From contig NC_088112.1 in the NCBI RefSeq assembly GCF_036370855.1, forward strand, positions 12,082,469 through 12,146,468: DNA of 64,000 nucleotides. Direction: 5' to 3'. Below the pieces are notes generated by a model. The model was not told where the DNA came from. It did not search any database and saw only the letters and a list, made by a program, of their open reading frames with translations. The DNA is from Dromaius novaehollandiae (lineage: Eukaryota > Chordata > Aves > Casuariiformes > Dromaiidae). The position numbers and the translations under genes are program-made. Shown here piece by piece: positions 45,579 to 56,690 of the stretch; the first letter of the stretch is position 1; each line of letters begins with the position of its first letter.

Positions 45579-48500
45579 TAGCGGTGGGGCTCGCCGCAGC
45601 CTGGCTTTGCTGCCGTCCTCGTTCTCCGTTTTCCCGCGCCCCAGCCATCACACACACGTGTGCACGTGGGGGCCGGCTCCAATGCGCCACGCGGCCCGCG
45701 TGCATTTTCCTGTGCCCGGGAACAACACGAGCCATCGGAGCCCTGAGCTTCGGCTAATGTCCTTTCACCGAGTATTATATAAATAATATAAATAACTCGT
45801 CCTGGGACTTCAAACATGCCACTTCAGATGTATGGCGGGAGATTACAGAGTTTGTTAAAGCTCAGGTCTTCAATCATCCGGGCAGCTTCGAAGCCGCTCA
45901 CTAAAATACAGATCAATGCTTCAATTTTATGGGAGGCCTGTCCCATGTGACCAGACCCAAATCCCTTATTTTATGGCTTGCTTATACATTCCTGGTGAAA
46001 AACGGTTTACATTTTGGGCCCCGGGATCTCTCCTAAATCAGCTGCCAGGTTTTTGCAGCTGGTAGTAAAGGGAAGCGCTGTCATCGGCTGCCCGGTGGTG
46101 AACAAACGAGCCGCGAGGGCCGGGGCTGACGGCTCGCGCCCCGCAAGGGCCAGCGGCGTGGGCTGCCGCCGAGGGGCCGCGGGCTGCCGCGGGGGCCAAC
46201 GTCCGGCCCTGCTGCTGCCGCATCCCCCACCGCCGCGCTGCTGCCGGGGAGCCCGGCTGCCACGCCAGGGCCGCATGGGCGGCCGAAGGGGTTAAAGCGG
46301 GGCCGGGCGGCTGGAAGGGAGCGCCAGGCTAATCCCCCGGCTCTGGCCGCTGCTAATTATTTGCTGATTCAGCTGCGGAGGCGAGCGGAGCCCCGCACCG
46401 GGGCTTTGGCCCTCGCCTGCTCGGCGGCTGGAGACACTCGGGGTCCTGCTCACAGCCTTGCGCAGCCCAGAGCCCGGCAGCGCCGGTCGGAGGTGGGCAG
46501 CTCGTGTCATGACCAGGGACTGGGGAAACTGAGGCACGGGCCCTGCCGGGGAGAGCCCTCGCTGTCCTCTCCCACAGTCCCTGGCTACGCAGGTGCCGGG
46601 ATGGGGTGAAACAGGGCGGCGAGCCACGAGGTTGCAGCGGCAGGCGTTGCTCGCCACCGCATTTCACCCCGCTGGGGGAGGTTCGTGCCACCCAGTGCCC
46701 GGCCAGCGGTCCCCTCTGCTGCCGAGCAGATGCGCTCCCGCCTCTGCAAACGCATCGCCTTCCCTCCTGTAACGAGTATAACAAGCTTCCAGCGCCTCCC
46801 ACTCTCGCAAGCCAAGTGCCCCGAGGTTAAGGCTAACGGAGTCCCCTCCAAAGTCCATAAACCCCCTGCTGTCGGCTGCTACCCCGGCCCTGCAGCATGG
46901 CTCTGAGTTATGGCCGGGTTGCCTGCTGCCTGCAGAGCAAAGCGCGCGGCTGGTAGCAAGTGGTCAGCAAGGCTCCTGTACGCACAAACCCCTGGCCTGG
47001 CTCCCTCCCTACGTGACAGAAAGCAGCTGCTTTGATGGGAAAAGACCAGCTGCCCGCGGGCAGAAGAGGTGGAGGGAGCCCTGCCGGCCGCCTGGAGATG
47101 CGCCGCTCTCAGCTCCCTGGTACTCGATCCCCTGCCCTGCTCCCGAAATCACAGGGGATCCCCAGGCATTCTGCCGGTACCCTGGTCTGCAACGGGGCGC
47201 TCGAGCGAGGTTGGGCCAAAACCCAGCTGGGCAGAGCTCCCTCGGCTGGTGCCAAAGCCAGCTCCAAGGGCGCGCGCTCGACACTCCTGAAACCCCACCG
47301 CTTTTGGGGAGGGACCCACAGTGAGACCTCCAGCTGGCACCCCTTGGCTCCCGACCCCGCAGTGCCGAGCCGTGGGGTCTCATGCACCTGGCCGGACTCT
47401 GTATACGATCAACGGGATTTCCCATGCGTGCCGGGCTCCCAGAAGTACCGTCTCTTCCTCCAGCTTTTGAACCGCTTTGGCAATTTCAGCCCCATTTAAT
47501 AGAAAGGCCGAGGTCTAACGGATACTGCTTTCCTAAGGCTTCACAAAAACAAGCAGCTAGCAGGCGAGCGGGGCAGCGAGGACGGATCCGTTACCTGCCC
47601 CCAAAGGAACAGCTGCAGAATGCATTCAGCTCGTATTAGACACCAGGGAATCTACATCGGTGAGCAATGCTATCAATATCCCAGCCAGAAGAAAAGCCTT
47701 GGTTGGCGTTTGCACCTTGTGAGACGCCGGGGAGCGCAGCTGCGAGGCACGAGGCCACGGGAACCTCAGTGCCGTCGGCTTTGCTACCGCTGGGGCCACT
47801 TGCTGGGCCAAGAGCTGGGGGCAGGTAGCGGTGGCCTTGGTCCATCGCCACTGCCAGAGCCAAGCTGCACCGCAATAAAGGCACCGTCTCCTGTCTGTCT
47901 TTTCCCTCTCCTTGATTTCAGGGGTTAACCCTTCAGGGACTGCCTCCTTCCAGTGCTCGCAGAGCCCTTCAGGCTACCGAAGCGCCAGCAGGGAGTCGTC
48001 ACCCGTACTGAGGGGCACGCGGCTGCAGCGTGCGGGGGGCTGCAGCGAGCGCCCGGCTGCACTCCTGCGCTCACACATCCCATATCCCGGGTCACACATG
48101 CACACGGGCCTTTTGCCCCTTTTAAGCCCTTTTCTGCAGAGAGGGAGAGAAATATTGAACTAAATAACGGAACAGAGCAAAGACGAGCGAGCTTTTCCGA
48201 GGGTCCCCGTGCCCCAGCAGCTGCCGGGCGGCTGATCCTTGCCGGGAGCAAGCAGGATTTAGGGATTTCATCCCCACAACCCGCTCTGCCAAGCCTAAGG
48301 ATGTGTTTTACTCCCACTGACTGATCCCAGATACTGCAGCGACGAGCAGCAGGTTCCCACGGCTGCCCGGATGCTGCGGGCTAGGGCTGAAGGAGTGTGC
48401 TGCTGGCGTCTGAGGAGAGGGACCGCCGGGCACAGTCCTGGCTGAGAGGCAAAGCGAAGCCCCAGGACCGCGAGGTGCTCTGCGGCGTGCACAGCTGGGC

Positions 48501-49279
48501 AGGACTTTGCTCAAGAGCCAAATTGCCCCATTCTGGCAACGGCCAGGGCAACACGCCCAGGAAAATGCCAGGCGATCTTATCACACCCCTATTAAACGAA
48601 GCAGTTTCCATCTCACAGAAAGCAGAGAGCGTCCTCCAGCTTCCAGCTATTTAGGGACTGGGTTTTTTTTTCCTTTGCAAATGGGTAGCTTCATAAAAAA
48701 AAAAAAAGGCCATATTCATCTTGCTTTGAAAATGCTGTAAATAAATCAATTCACTCCCAGGGATAAGCTCTCCCTTCTCTTTGCGGTTGACTCCTGCCAG
48801 TGCTAATTGGAGCCAATAGGCACATCATGAGGGGAGCAACCCCCTTTACAGGCAACACTTTAGCCTGGAGAGCATGTTTACAGCCTTATTTCAAAGCCTT
48901 AAGGAGGAGGGATCCATCATAAACCCTGGCAGCTTTCGCTGAGCAAACGGTGCTGCTAGAATATTTAAAACCCAGCATTTGGGTGGAAAATATAGAAAAC
49001 ACATGTGTTTCCATGCAAGCTCTACTGGTGCTCAGGGCTTGATTTGTGGTGATGTAGCCGGTGTGTTTACTCAGGGGCAGCTGGAGGGACGCTTGGACAC
49101 GCAGCCCAGTGAGGGGATGGCGCTGGCACGGCAGGACCTCGCTGGGGCATGGGGTGGAGCAGCCTCCCCCGACACCCCGCCACGGCCTGCCCATGGGCCG
49201 GGGCTCCAGCTGAGCTCAGGCCTCAGTCCCTCAGCGAGGTTGCAGTTATCTGAAATCCTGCCCTGTATCCTGGATGTAC

Positions 49280-49565
49280 CTTGGCCTTATGCTGCAGGTA
49301 GGTTGTCTGCTGGTTGGACCATTAGACCCACGTTGTAGCTTATCTTCAGTCCTGTTTCTGGCCCAGTCCAGACCTTGGACCTCTGCTGCAGGTTGTCTCC
49401 AGGACAGGCTTGGACCATGCTGTAGCTAGGTCTCCAGCCCTGGCTCTGGCCCCATCTCCTGGATGGATCTTGGACCTCTGCTGCAGGTTGTCTCCAGGAA
49501 AGGCTTGGACCCGTGCTCTAGTCAGGTCTCCAGTCCTGGCTCTGACCCTGGCTCCTGCTGCTCCT
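49280..49565 (+). repeat. Minisatellite of about 95 bases, three copies
   Basis: Copies begin near 49280, 49374 and 49469 at 'cttggacctctgctgcagg' or a variant. The second and third are close to identical; the first is more diverged. Units carry 'ggttgtctccagga' and 'ctccagtcctggctctg' segments. The ORFs at 49410-49936 are translations of it. Confidence 0.85.
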
Positions 49566-51339
49566 GGCTGGTGCCAGCACGTTGCTTGCCACCCCCAGGG
49601 CTGTTGGAGGACCCTGCATCCAGCACATGGCTCTACCTACCACAGCCAGCCCCTGTGGGACTGTGTGTCATTGCGGAGGGCACTTTTTTGGAAGGGAGGG
49701 GGGGAGATTTTCCTCATCGTGGCTATGAGGCAGGACTCCTTTCTGGGAATGACTCTCCAGGGTCAGAGGCAGGCAAGCATCTCCTGCCGCGGCACTGGCT
49801 AGGTAGGACGAGGGGTTCCCTGTCCTCCCTGGGCAGCCACACTCCCCATCCCAGCTGGGGCACCTCTGGGCTGCGACATCCCTGCCAGAAGGGGAACTGG
49901 ACCCCAGCGCCAGCCCTGGGCACCCCACATATCTGAACTTCAAATGCTGGGAAAGCAGCTCCTACCTCAGGACCCAAACTAACCTCGTTTCTTGATTAGG
50001 GTGAAGTATTCCTGTTTCACACTGTGCTCCACCCAGAGAGAAAAAAAAGGAAGGAGAGAAGAAAATATCTGGTGCCTAAGGAAAGATGGAGGGTGAAAGC
50101 CTGAAGCCATTCAAGTTAGCAGCGCTGCTCCCAGGGATTTTAGGGTTTTACCCGACAGATGTTGCAGGAGTGGAGGAAATGATTTGCAGAACGACTTCTG
50201 TATTTCACATGTGTTTCAATTTCATGGGGTTCAAGGATGCCCATCCCCTGTATTGTGCTTATCCCAAAACCAGTCCACAGACTTTTGGGTTCAAGGTGCA
50301 TGATTTAGAAGAAAAGCACCTTTCTCAGGCAATGCAAAAGTTTGATTGCTTTTTTTCTTTTTCTTTTTAAGTAACAAATATCATGGGGAAACTATAAAAA
50401 GTAACAGGGAAAATTATTTAATTTAGTAAAGATGTTTTCAGGATTACTTTTATCTGAAGAAAGTAAGAAGAGATTTCCTGCATTAAAGATATCAGTGAGG
50501 TTTATAGGAAAAAAAGTAGCTAGTACAGGTTGTTGAAATTATGCTAACATGAATTCAGGGTGAAGGACCGGTGCTCTGCTTCTGGGCACAAGATGTGGTG
50601 ACTCCAGACTAAGTGGACCCTCAGCCCAGATGTTCGATGCTGGAGAAACACCAGGACAGGACTTGGTGCCACTGCCACTTGGTGCCTGCCCGGTGCTGGC
50701 CATGGCTGGCCGGTCCCCTTCTTGCTGCGGTGCCTGCTGCGTGGCCAGGCTGCTGCACAGCGCACAGCACAGCCTTCTCTTCTCGAGCGCTTGAGAATAA
50801 ATGGAGTGAAAATAATTAGCCATAAATCAGGTCTTCTGTTGCGCAGACCCCCCCGGCTGCCCCCTCTGCTGAACCCCCATGCTCGGTAGCTACCGGTGGG
50901 ATTTTCCGCCCTCCACCGGGGTGAGGACCTCTCTGTCCCAGCACAGTAGGGAGCAGAAAGTTGGCAGGACTCCAGCGAGGACACAGCCTTGACACAAGCC
51001 TTCCCCAAAAGATGAATGGCTGCCAGTTTTCTTAATCCAGCCACTTTGGAAAAATTGTTTGTTCTCATCCTGTTTGAAACAGCTTCAAAGTGGCTCCAGT
51101 CTAGACTGTGCCAAGATAAATTACAAACCCAAAGCGCTGATATAAACCATAGGGGAAGGAGTCATTTGCTCTCATGTAATTAAAACAAGATATCATAATG
51201 TATGTAAGTATGTATATGTGCAGACACGCTTTCTCTTGGCCGGGCACAGGGGCAGGCAGGCAGCCGCTCCCAGCCCAGGGCTGCGACACCGCCAGTGGTG
51301 TGGGGCACCTGCCGCTTTAAAGGGGTAGAGCTGAGAGGC

Positions 51340-51436
51340 CACGCCCACAGCCTCAGCCAGCCAATCAGGCTGTGGCAGGCAGTCTTGACATCACACCCTC
51401 TGGTATAAAAGGTGAAGGGGCCGAACCATTGCCTGG
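51340..51436 (+). promoter_or_regulatory. Orphan CCAAT/TATA promoter
   Basis: A CACGCCC GC/KLF-type box near 51340, CCAAT at 51361-51365 and a perfect TATAAAAG at 51404-51411 in the correct order and spacing on the + strand, predicting initiation near 51434. No known gene follows; the transcript would run straight into a minisatellite. It could be a solo LTR promoter or the start of a non-coding RNA. Confidence 0.45.
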
Positions 51437-51439
51437 ATG

Positions 51440-51672
51440 CTTGGTGGGTCCTGCGAGGAGGTGGTGCGTGGTGGTTGGTGCATCTGCATGGTGCTGGTGC
51501 CCACTGGTTGGGGCACCTATGTGGTGCTGGTGCACCATGCTTGGTGCTCGTGCGTGGTGGCTGGTGCTCGTGCGTGGTGGCTGGTGCACCTCTGTGGTGC
51601 TGTCTCGTGGTGGTTGGTACATGTGTGTGGTGCTGGTGCATGGTGGTTGGTGCTGGTGCATGGTGCAGTGCT
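51440..51672 (+). repeat. TGGTGC-rich minisatellite
   Basis: Imperfect repeats of 'gtggtgctggtgcatggtgg' type units of about 18-36 bases with variants such as 'ggtgctcgtgcgtggtggct', which occurs twice in direct succession. Both strands are open because the unit lacks stops, giving Trp/Val/Cys-rich or Thr/His/Ala-rich ORFs that are not genes. Confidence 0.85.
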
Positions 51673-51993
51673 TTTGCTGCAAGTGAGAGGCAGGACACTG
51701 GAAGGGCCCCATAATGGTGGGGAGGCCCAAGCCGTAATGACAGCGAGGAAGAGAACAACAGAAAAGCTGAAGAAGGGCTGCCTCAATGGAAAAGATGAAG
51801 TGGAGAATTTGGGTCTTAACGTTAGGAAGCCTTGCATCAAAGCGCACCTGATGGGACCTTTCTACCACACGTCCCCTTGGGGCAACAGAGGGAAAGGGTC
51901 TTTTCTCAAAAAGTATCTAGTGAAACCAGCACTTCTCCCTTCACCTAGAATATGTCTGTTGTGATGAACTAGGTAGAAAAAAATCCTTCCACT

Positions 51994-52032
51994 TTGAATT
52001 AAATTTAATTAAATTTAAATTAAATAAATTAA
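51994..52032. repeat. A/T-rich self-complementary stretch
   Basis: Runs of TTAAATTTAATTAAATTTAA type, repeatedly palindromic. It is a low-complexity, easily melted segment with no assigned function. Confidence 0.8.
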
Positions 52033-53119
52033 CCACCTTTACACCTTAATTCTCCTCTTGTTTACTAAAAATGGAGAGGGAAGAGAGAAAAGAAACAAAA
52101 AGAACAGACTTCTAATTTCATTCAATTTCCATTCATCCAAATTTAAGCTAACAATTTTCATTTTGAATAGCTTTGTTGAAAAGAATTGGATGCAAGAGTC
52201 CGCAATGAATAATGTTCATCTAGTTTTAAAAGACTTTTTAAACAATGTTAATGAAAATTTTCAGCAAGACTTGGAATACGAAAAAAGCTCGGTGAAGCTG
52301 AATCCTATAAAGAGAAGAAGAGGCAACTACCAGCAAGGTGAATGTGTGTAATTTTGTACTGTCACACTTGAAAATTAATATACGTATATATGCATGTCAA
52401 AATTAGCATGTGCATTTTTACGTGCAGATGTATACCTGAGTGTGAGTGCAGGTATTTTGCTGTGCAACGTCCCCCCAGTACTGCACTGCTGCGATACCTT
52501 TCTCCTGGGGGCTGTCACTGCGGCGTAGCCTGGCTTTAGTCTCCGTGGGCACTTTGGGTTTGTCTCTGTTTTTTTTCCCCTGCAGCTCTCTGCAAGAGTG
52601 ATCTTGGGTGTGAGGTGGCTTCACCCCTGCATTAACTGAAACACAACTATTTTTCCAGTTTTTCCTGAGATGATGTCTTGTCTTTTGCTGTGGCACAGCC
52701 ACCCCATTACATCCCACTCGCCAGCAGCTGGACAGGAAATGCAGCATTTGGGCTGGTGCCGCAGGAGGTCCCACTGGTTTCCCTGGGATGGTCCTGGGCC
52801 GCGGGAGCGGTGGCAGCGCCCGGGCTCCTGCCATCCCTCCCGGGCTCGCCTGAGGAGCAGCTGGGGGCCCGGCTCCAAGCCTCTTTGTGCCCGTCAGGAT
52901 GGGGGCACGCGAAGGCATGTGGCCCTTATCACTGCTGACAAACCCCCACCATAAACTTTTGTGGAGAGGTGCCGCTGCCCGGGGCTGCAGCCGCCGGAGG
53001 GTCCCTGCTGCCCTCCCGCTCCCAGCTGGCGCATGGTGGCTGAGCACCAGATTTTAAACTTTTCATTGGTGCAACTGTCCCTTTTTGGGGAGATGTAACC
53101 TGACGTGGCTATAGGCGGC

Positions 53120-53600
53120 CTTGGTTAAATTCAAATCTTGCTCAGCGGCAGCGCCCAGCCAAGCCGGGGCCCCAGGCACAACCCTCCGCCGGGGCATCGC
53201 TGCCCTGCTCGCCGCGGCCGCGCGGGTTTCAGCAGGGCGTGCTCCGAAGTGCCGCCGAGCGTGGTGGGTTTGTTTGCAGCGCTGCTTATCACTGCCGGGC
53301 CTCCCGCCTGTCTCCGCACGGCCCCGGCCCGCCGGCCGTGCCGCCGCTCCGCCAGGGACTGCCGGGCTGCCAGGGGCGCCTGATAAGGGTGATGGATGGG
53401 GCGCGGGCTGGCTCCGCCGCGGCCTGGCCGCTTCCCGGGAGCTCGAGAGGGCCGAGCGCTGCCCGCGCTGGAGGAATGCGCCGCCGGAGCGTCCGGGGGG
53501 CAGCATTTCACCACACAGCAACTTTCGGAGCCGAGCGGCCGCGGAGGCACCGGAGGAGCCCCGTCCGGCTGAGCGGCCTTCGTGTGGTCCCCAGCCGGCA
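53120..53600. promoter_or_regulatory. Orphan CpG-rich patch with GATA motifs
   Basis: CpG-dense DNA about 21 kb upstream of HAND1 with no recognised gene. It contains facing GATA sites, CTTATCA at 53285-53291 and TGATAAG at 53381-53387, and two GCGGCCGC-like cores. ORFs of 160-215 codons on both strands reflect composition. It could be a distal enhancer, a lncRNA promoter or an unrecognised exon. Confidence 0.35.
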
Positions 53601-54149
53601 TCGGAGAGCCTGTGAGCCTCCCACCCACAGACATCTCCTCGGAGGCGCCAGGCAGGGCTGAGGGCCGCAGGAGCTGGGCCTTGGGCACCAGAAAGGCACC
53701 TTACTGGCACGGAGGGTTTCCCTGGCTCCAGCTACCTGCACTTTGGAAATCCTGGCTCAAAGCAAGCCAAGGGAAACGTTTTCCAGTGGCGACAGGGACC
53801 ACAGAGATCTCTTACAATGCCACTCTTGCCTCTCCCTTACTAGGATTTTACTTTGCCTCAGTTTGACCCAATCCTCCCTTTTACACTTCTTTCCCATTCT
53901 CCCCTTTCCCCCAGCCTGCCCCGTGGAGGGCTAAATGCTTCATCTGCTCTTGGATTTGCGCATGAAGAGCAGCGAGCCCGAGCCTCGCTCCCCTGGCAGG
54001 AGGCTGGATTTGGCCTCCTCTCACGGGCAGGTGAGTGCACTGCCGAGAGCTCGCCGAGGGGCCGGAGCGCGGAGGGTGCCGCTAGCCGGGTCCCCCAAAG
54101 CGTCGCTGATTCCTGCCAAATCCAAACGTGGGATGAAACGTGCTAATTG

Positions 54150-54380
54150 CAGCGCTTCATTCAGGCAAGGGAAAGCTGGATGCATTTCCACCCCAGCCTC
54201 ATTAGGAAGACTGCTTAAGTGAAGGCTGTGCTTGTAATTAAATAGCCATATCTTGGCTCCTAAAGACAGGAGGAAAAGGCAATTTGAAAATGTATTAAAG
54301 CAGGGGTTTTGGCAGTTCTCCTGGATTTAGAACAATTCATGGATTTAAATTGTTCCATCTTGAATACACGAGCTTGCTTG
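54150..54380. promoter_or_regulatory. A/T-rich candidate element with NKX2-type site
   Basis: TTAAGTG, a consensus NKX2-5 site, at 54215-54221, followed by 'gtaattaaat' (homeodomain) and 'ccatatcttgg'. An 'attcatggatttaaattgttcc' type segment follows. Motif-based inference. Confidence 0.25.
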
Positions 54381-55543
54381 CAATGGAATTAAATAAAGAT
54401 GTATGAGATGGAGAGAAGACAGCACTTTCCTGGATGCTTTTCCCTCTCCGGCTATCAAGGGAGGGGGGTAATACTGGGCTCCAAAACCTTATTTTGTAGC
54501 ACAGTGTTTTCTGTGCCTGTCTGTGCGGCTGACACTGTGTCTGACTGTTGATGAGTATGTGAAAACAAGAAGTCCTATTAGTACCAAATTTTCCAAAGTT
54601 TTCAGCCTGGCTTCTGTTTTTACGCTCGCCCTCCTGCGCTCCCTATCGCACGCATCTTCCCCTTGGGAACTGGCGTCGTGGATGCCAGAACGCTCCCAGA
54701 GCACGAACAGACAATTGCCTGAGGATGGACAGACTCCTTTTCTCCAGCTGGCCTTTGTGCACTGATATCACTTTAAAAATAATAGCCTAAAGGTTTGTAA
54801 CAAAGGAATCGCCAGCCACTCTGCCCCTACACACACCCTCCTATTTGGCGTGCAGCATCTGTAATATCATCGTTACAGGAATTTCCACATCTACAGGGAG
54901 AAGCACATCAAACACTTGAGAACCATATGGAAAACTAACACCTCTTTTACACAAAGAAAAAAACTTCTTAATTGCTCTGTAGACAGCCACTCTGGTGTTG
55001 AGAAGGTTTATCTCTGCAAGAGCAGCCAGGACTCCTCACTTGAATGTTGCTATCTGCTAGGGAGAAAGGTCCGAGCATCCAGCTGCACCCCAAAAGGACA
55101 TCAGGAGGAAGAAACCTCCTTACAGAGCACTTGGAGACCTATGCCTGGTTGGATATTTATTAGTCACTATTATTTTAAGCCCAAGTCCCACCCTTTCCTT
55201 TCACAGAGCCTGCTGTGCGTGGGTGAGTTGGCAATGCCTGGTTTAGCTTACCCCTGCACGCGTCCACACAGGAACGTACCCATGTGTTCCCGGTGCCCTG
55301 GGAAGCCAGTGAGAGCTGCCCCGTTTGCAGATCCTGGACATCTGCCCAGATGGCCTTGGCATGTCCGACCTGCCTGCTGTGTCTGCAGGTTGGGGGCCAA
55401 AGGAGCTCCAGAAAAAGATGTGAATGGTGAGTTTTCACAGCAGAAATATGGTGCCAAATTCTCTGCTGATACAAATCCACCACCAGCAATGGAGGAACTC
55501 CAGCAAAAAAATCATCTCCCTGCTCCCCTCTGGCTCCTCTGGC

Positions 55544-55579
55544 GTTGTGTGTGTGTGTGTGTGCACGTGCGTGTGTGTG
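55544..55579. repeat. (TG)n microsatellite
   Basis: About 36 bases of TG repeats interrupted by a short CACGTGC. Confidence 0.9.
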
Positions 55580-56509
55580 ATAGCTGAGAGGTGAACATGA
55601 GATGAACTGTGAGATGACTTACTCAGATAACAGGGAGACTAGAGTAGTAGTTTGAATCCAGCCCAACTCCTGATCTCTGTGAGCTTGACATAAGCATTTA
55701 AGCCCTTGGTTGGGATCTGGTGGTAGAAGAGGGCTGGAAAGCACATTTCTTCTGTGGTTAAAGGTCCTTTTGTCGGTCCATAAATCCAGACTGAGGTCTG
55801 TTTATTCTGTTTACTGCAGTTACCTAACCTGTGAGCCTCTGCATAAATCACGGGCAGCTGTGATTTAGAGAGCAGCTTGTCTCCTTGTGGCGTGTGCACC
55901 ATGTCCCCTGTGCAGAGCCCCCACACAGACATCTCACTCCTCCAGAAGCAAGGAGATAAGAGCAATAAAAGCTGGAGCTCTCTCTCCAGCACCACTACTG
56001 CTTAAAATTTTGGCGTGGTCAAGCATTGCTACTAGCTGATGGAAAGAGGAGCCTGTGCCCAATCTCCTCATTTTAGGAAGCAGCAGCAAGAGAGTCCTAG
56101 AAGGGAGATCTGCTCCTCTTACCCAAGTCCTCATGTCCTCGACAGCAAAATTCATGGGAGCCTGGTGGCCCAGAGGAAGGAGGGCAGAGAACGGGAACAC
56201 TGAGCAGGCATTTGACCCCCATAAGTGAAGGAGGGATGACTTTACATCTGAGGAAGGGGAGCTGCAGTAGGAGCCACGTGCATATGCACAGAGATTTAAG
56301 CAAAGAGGTGAATGCACGGAGAGTGGTGGGCAGAGGCCTCCTAACCCCCCGAATGGGGCGATCGAGCCACAGGCACTGGAAGTGCCTTGCCTAAAGCCTT
56401 CCAGCAAGGCAGCAATTTCCCCAGGTTTGCAATGTCCCATGCCCATCCTGGTCCCCCCACGAGTGCTGGCTGCCCCCGGAGCTCAGGCCTGCGGGGGACC
56501 TCCTCATCC

Positions 56510-56690
56510 TGCTATCTGAGAGGGCTTTTCCAGACGACAAGGTGCCCGGCCAGATAAGACCCCCACAGGTCGCCCGTGCCGAGCAGATGGTAAACAAGCC
56601 GTCCTCACCTGAGAGATGCGGGCTCCCTGGAGCTGAAATCGGCAGCCAGATAAGAGCGCGGCTCCCAGATAACAGCAGCCAGCTGTTCCT
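56510..56690. promoter_or_regulatory. Candidate enhancer: GATA, E-box and FOX motif cluster
   Basis: Within 175 bases: TATCT at 56513-56517, AGATAAG at 56552-56558, CAGATG at 56584-56589 directly abutting GTAAACA (forkhead) at 56590-56596, CACCTG at 56606-56611, AGATAAG at 56648-56654, AGATAA at 56667-56672 and CAGCTG at 56680-56685. GATA factors act upstream of HAND genes in heart and mesoderm, so a HAND1 enhancer is a reasonable inference. It lies about 24.6 kb upstream of the HAND1 start site. Confidence 0.45.

Larger units (their letters stand above)
33420..51300. other. Upstream flank of HAND1, no coding gene recognised
   Basis: Non-coding by inspection. It alternates CpG-rich patches (roughly 38870-39330, 39740-40090, 40560-41300, 46080-46320) with A/T-rich islands that resemble conserved non-coding elements (36170-36560, 42540-42810, 45770-46020, 48700-48850). 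ORFs of 100-270 codons occur on both strands and overlap one another without recognisable domains. HAND1 regulatory DNA is expected here, since the next mammalian gene (LARP1) lies far away. Confidence 0.55.

Noticed and set aside
46495-46550. 'gggaaactgaggcac' resembling a reverse MIR box
   Set aside because: Only about 15 bases match and flanks do not follow the MIR order, so chance or a very small relic.
46715-46735. Second CTCF-like motif ('cccctctgctgcc')
   Set aside because: Two mismatches at core positions of the consensus.
51180-51964. Trp/Val- or Thr/His-rich ORFs on both strands
   Set aside because: Both frames come from the TGGTGC minisatellite, whose unit lacks stop codons; the + ORF starts only about 3 bases after the predicted transcription start.
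52058-52351. 97-codon Lys/Asn-rich ORF
   Set aside because: Translation of A/T-rich DNA; no homology and no supporting signals.
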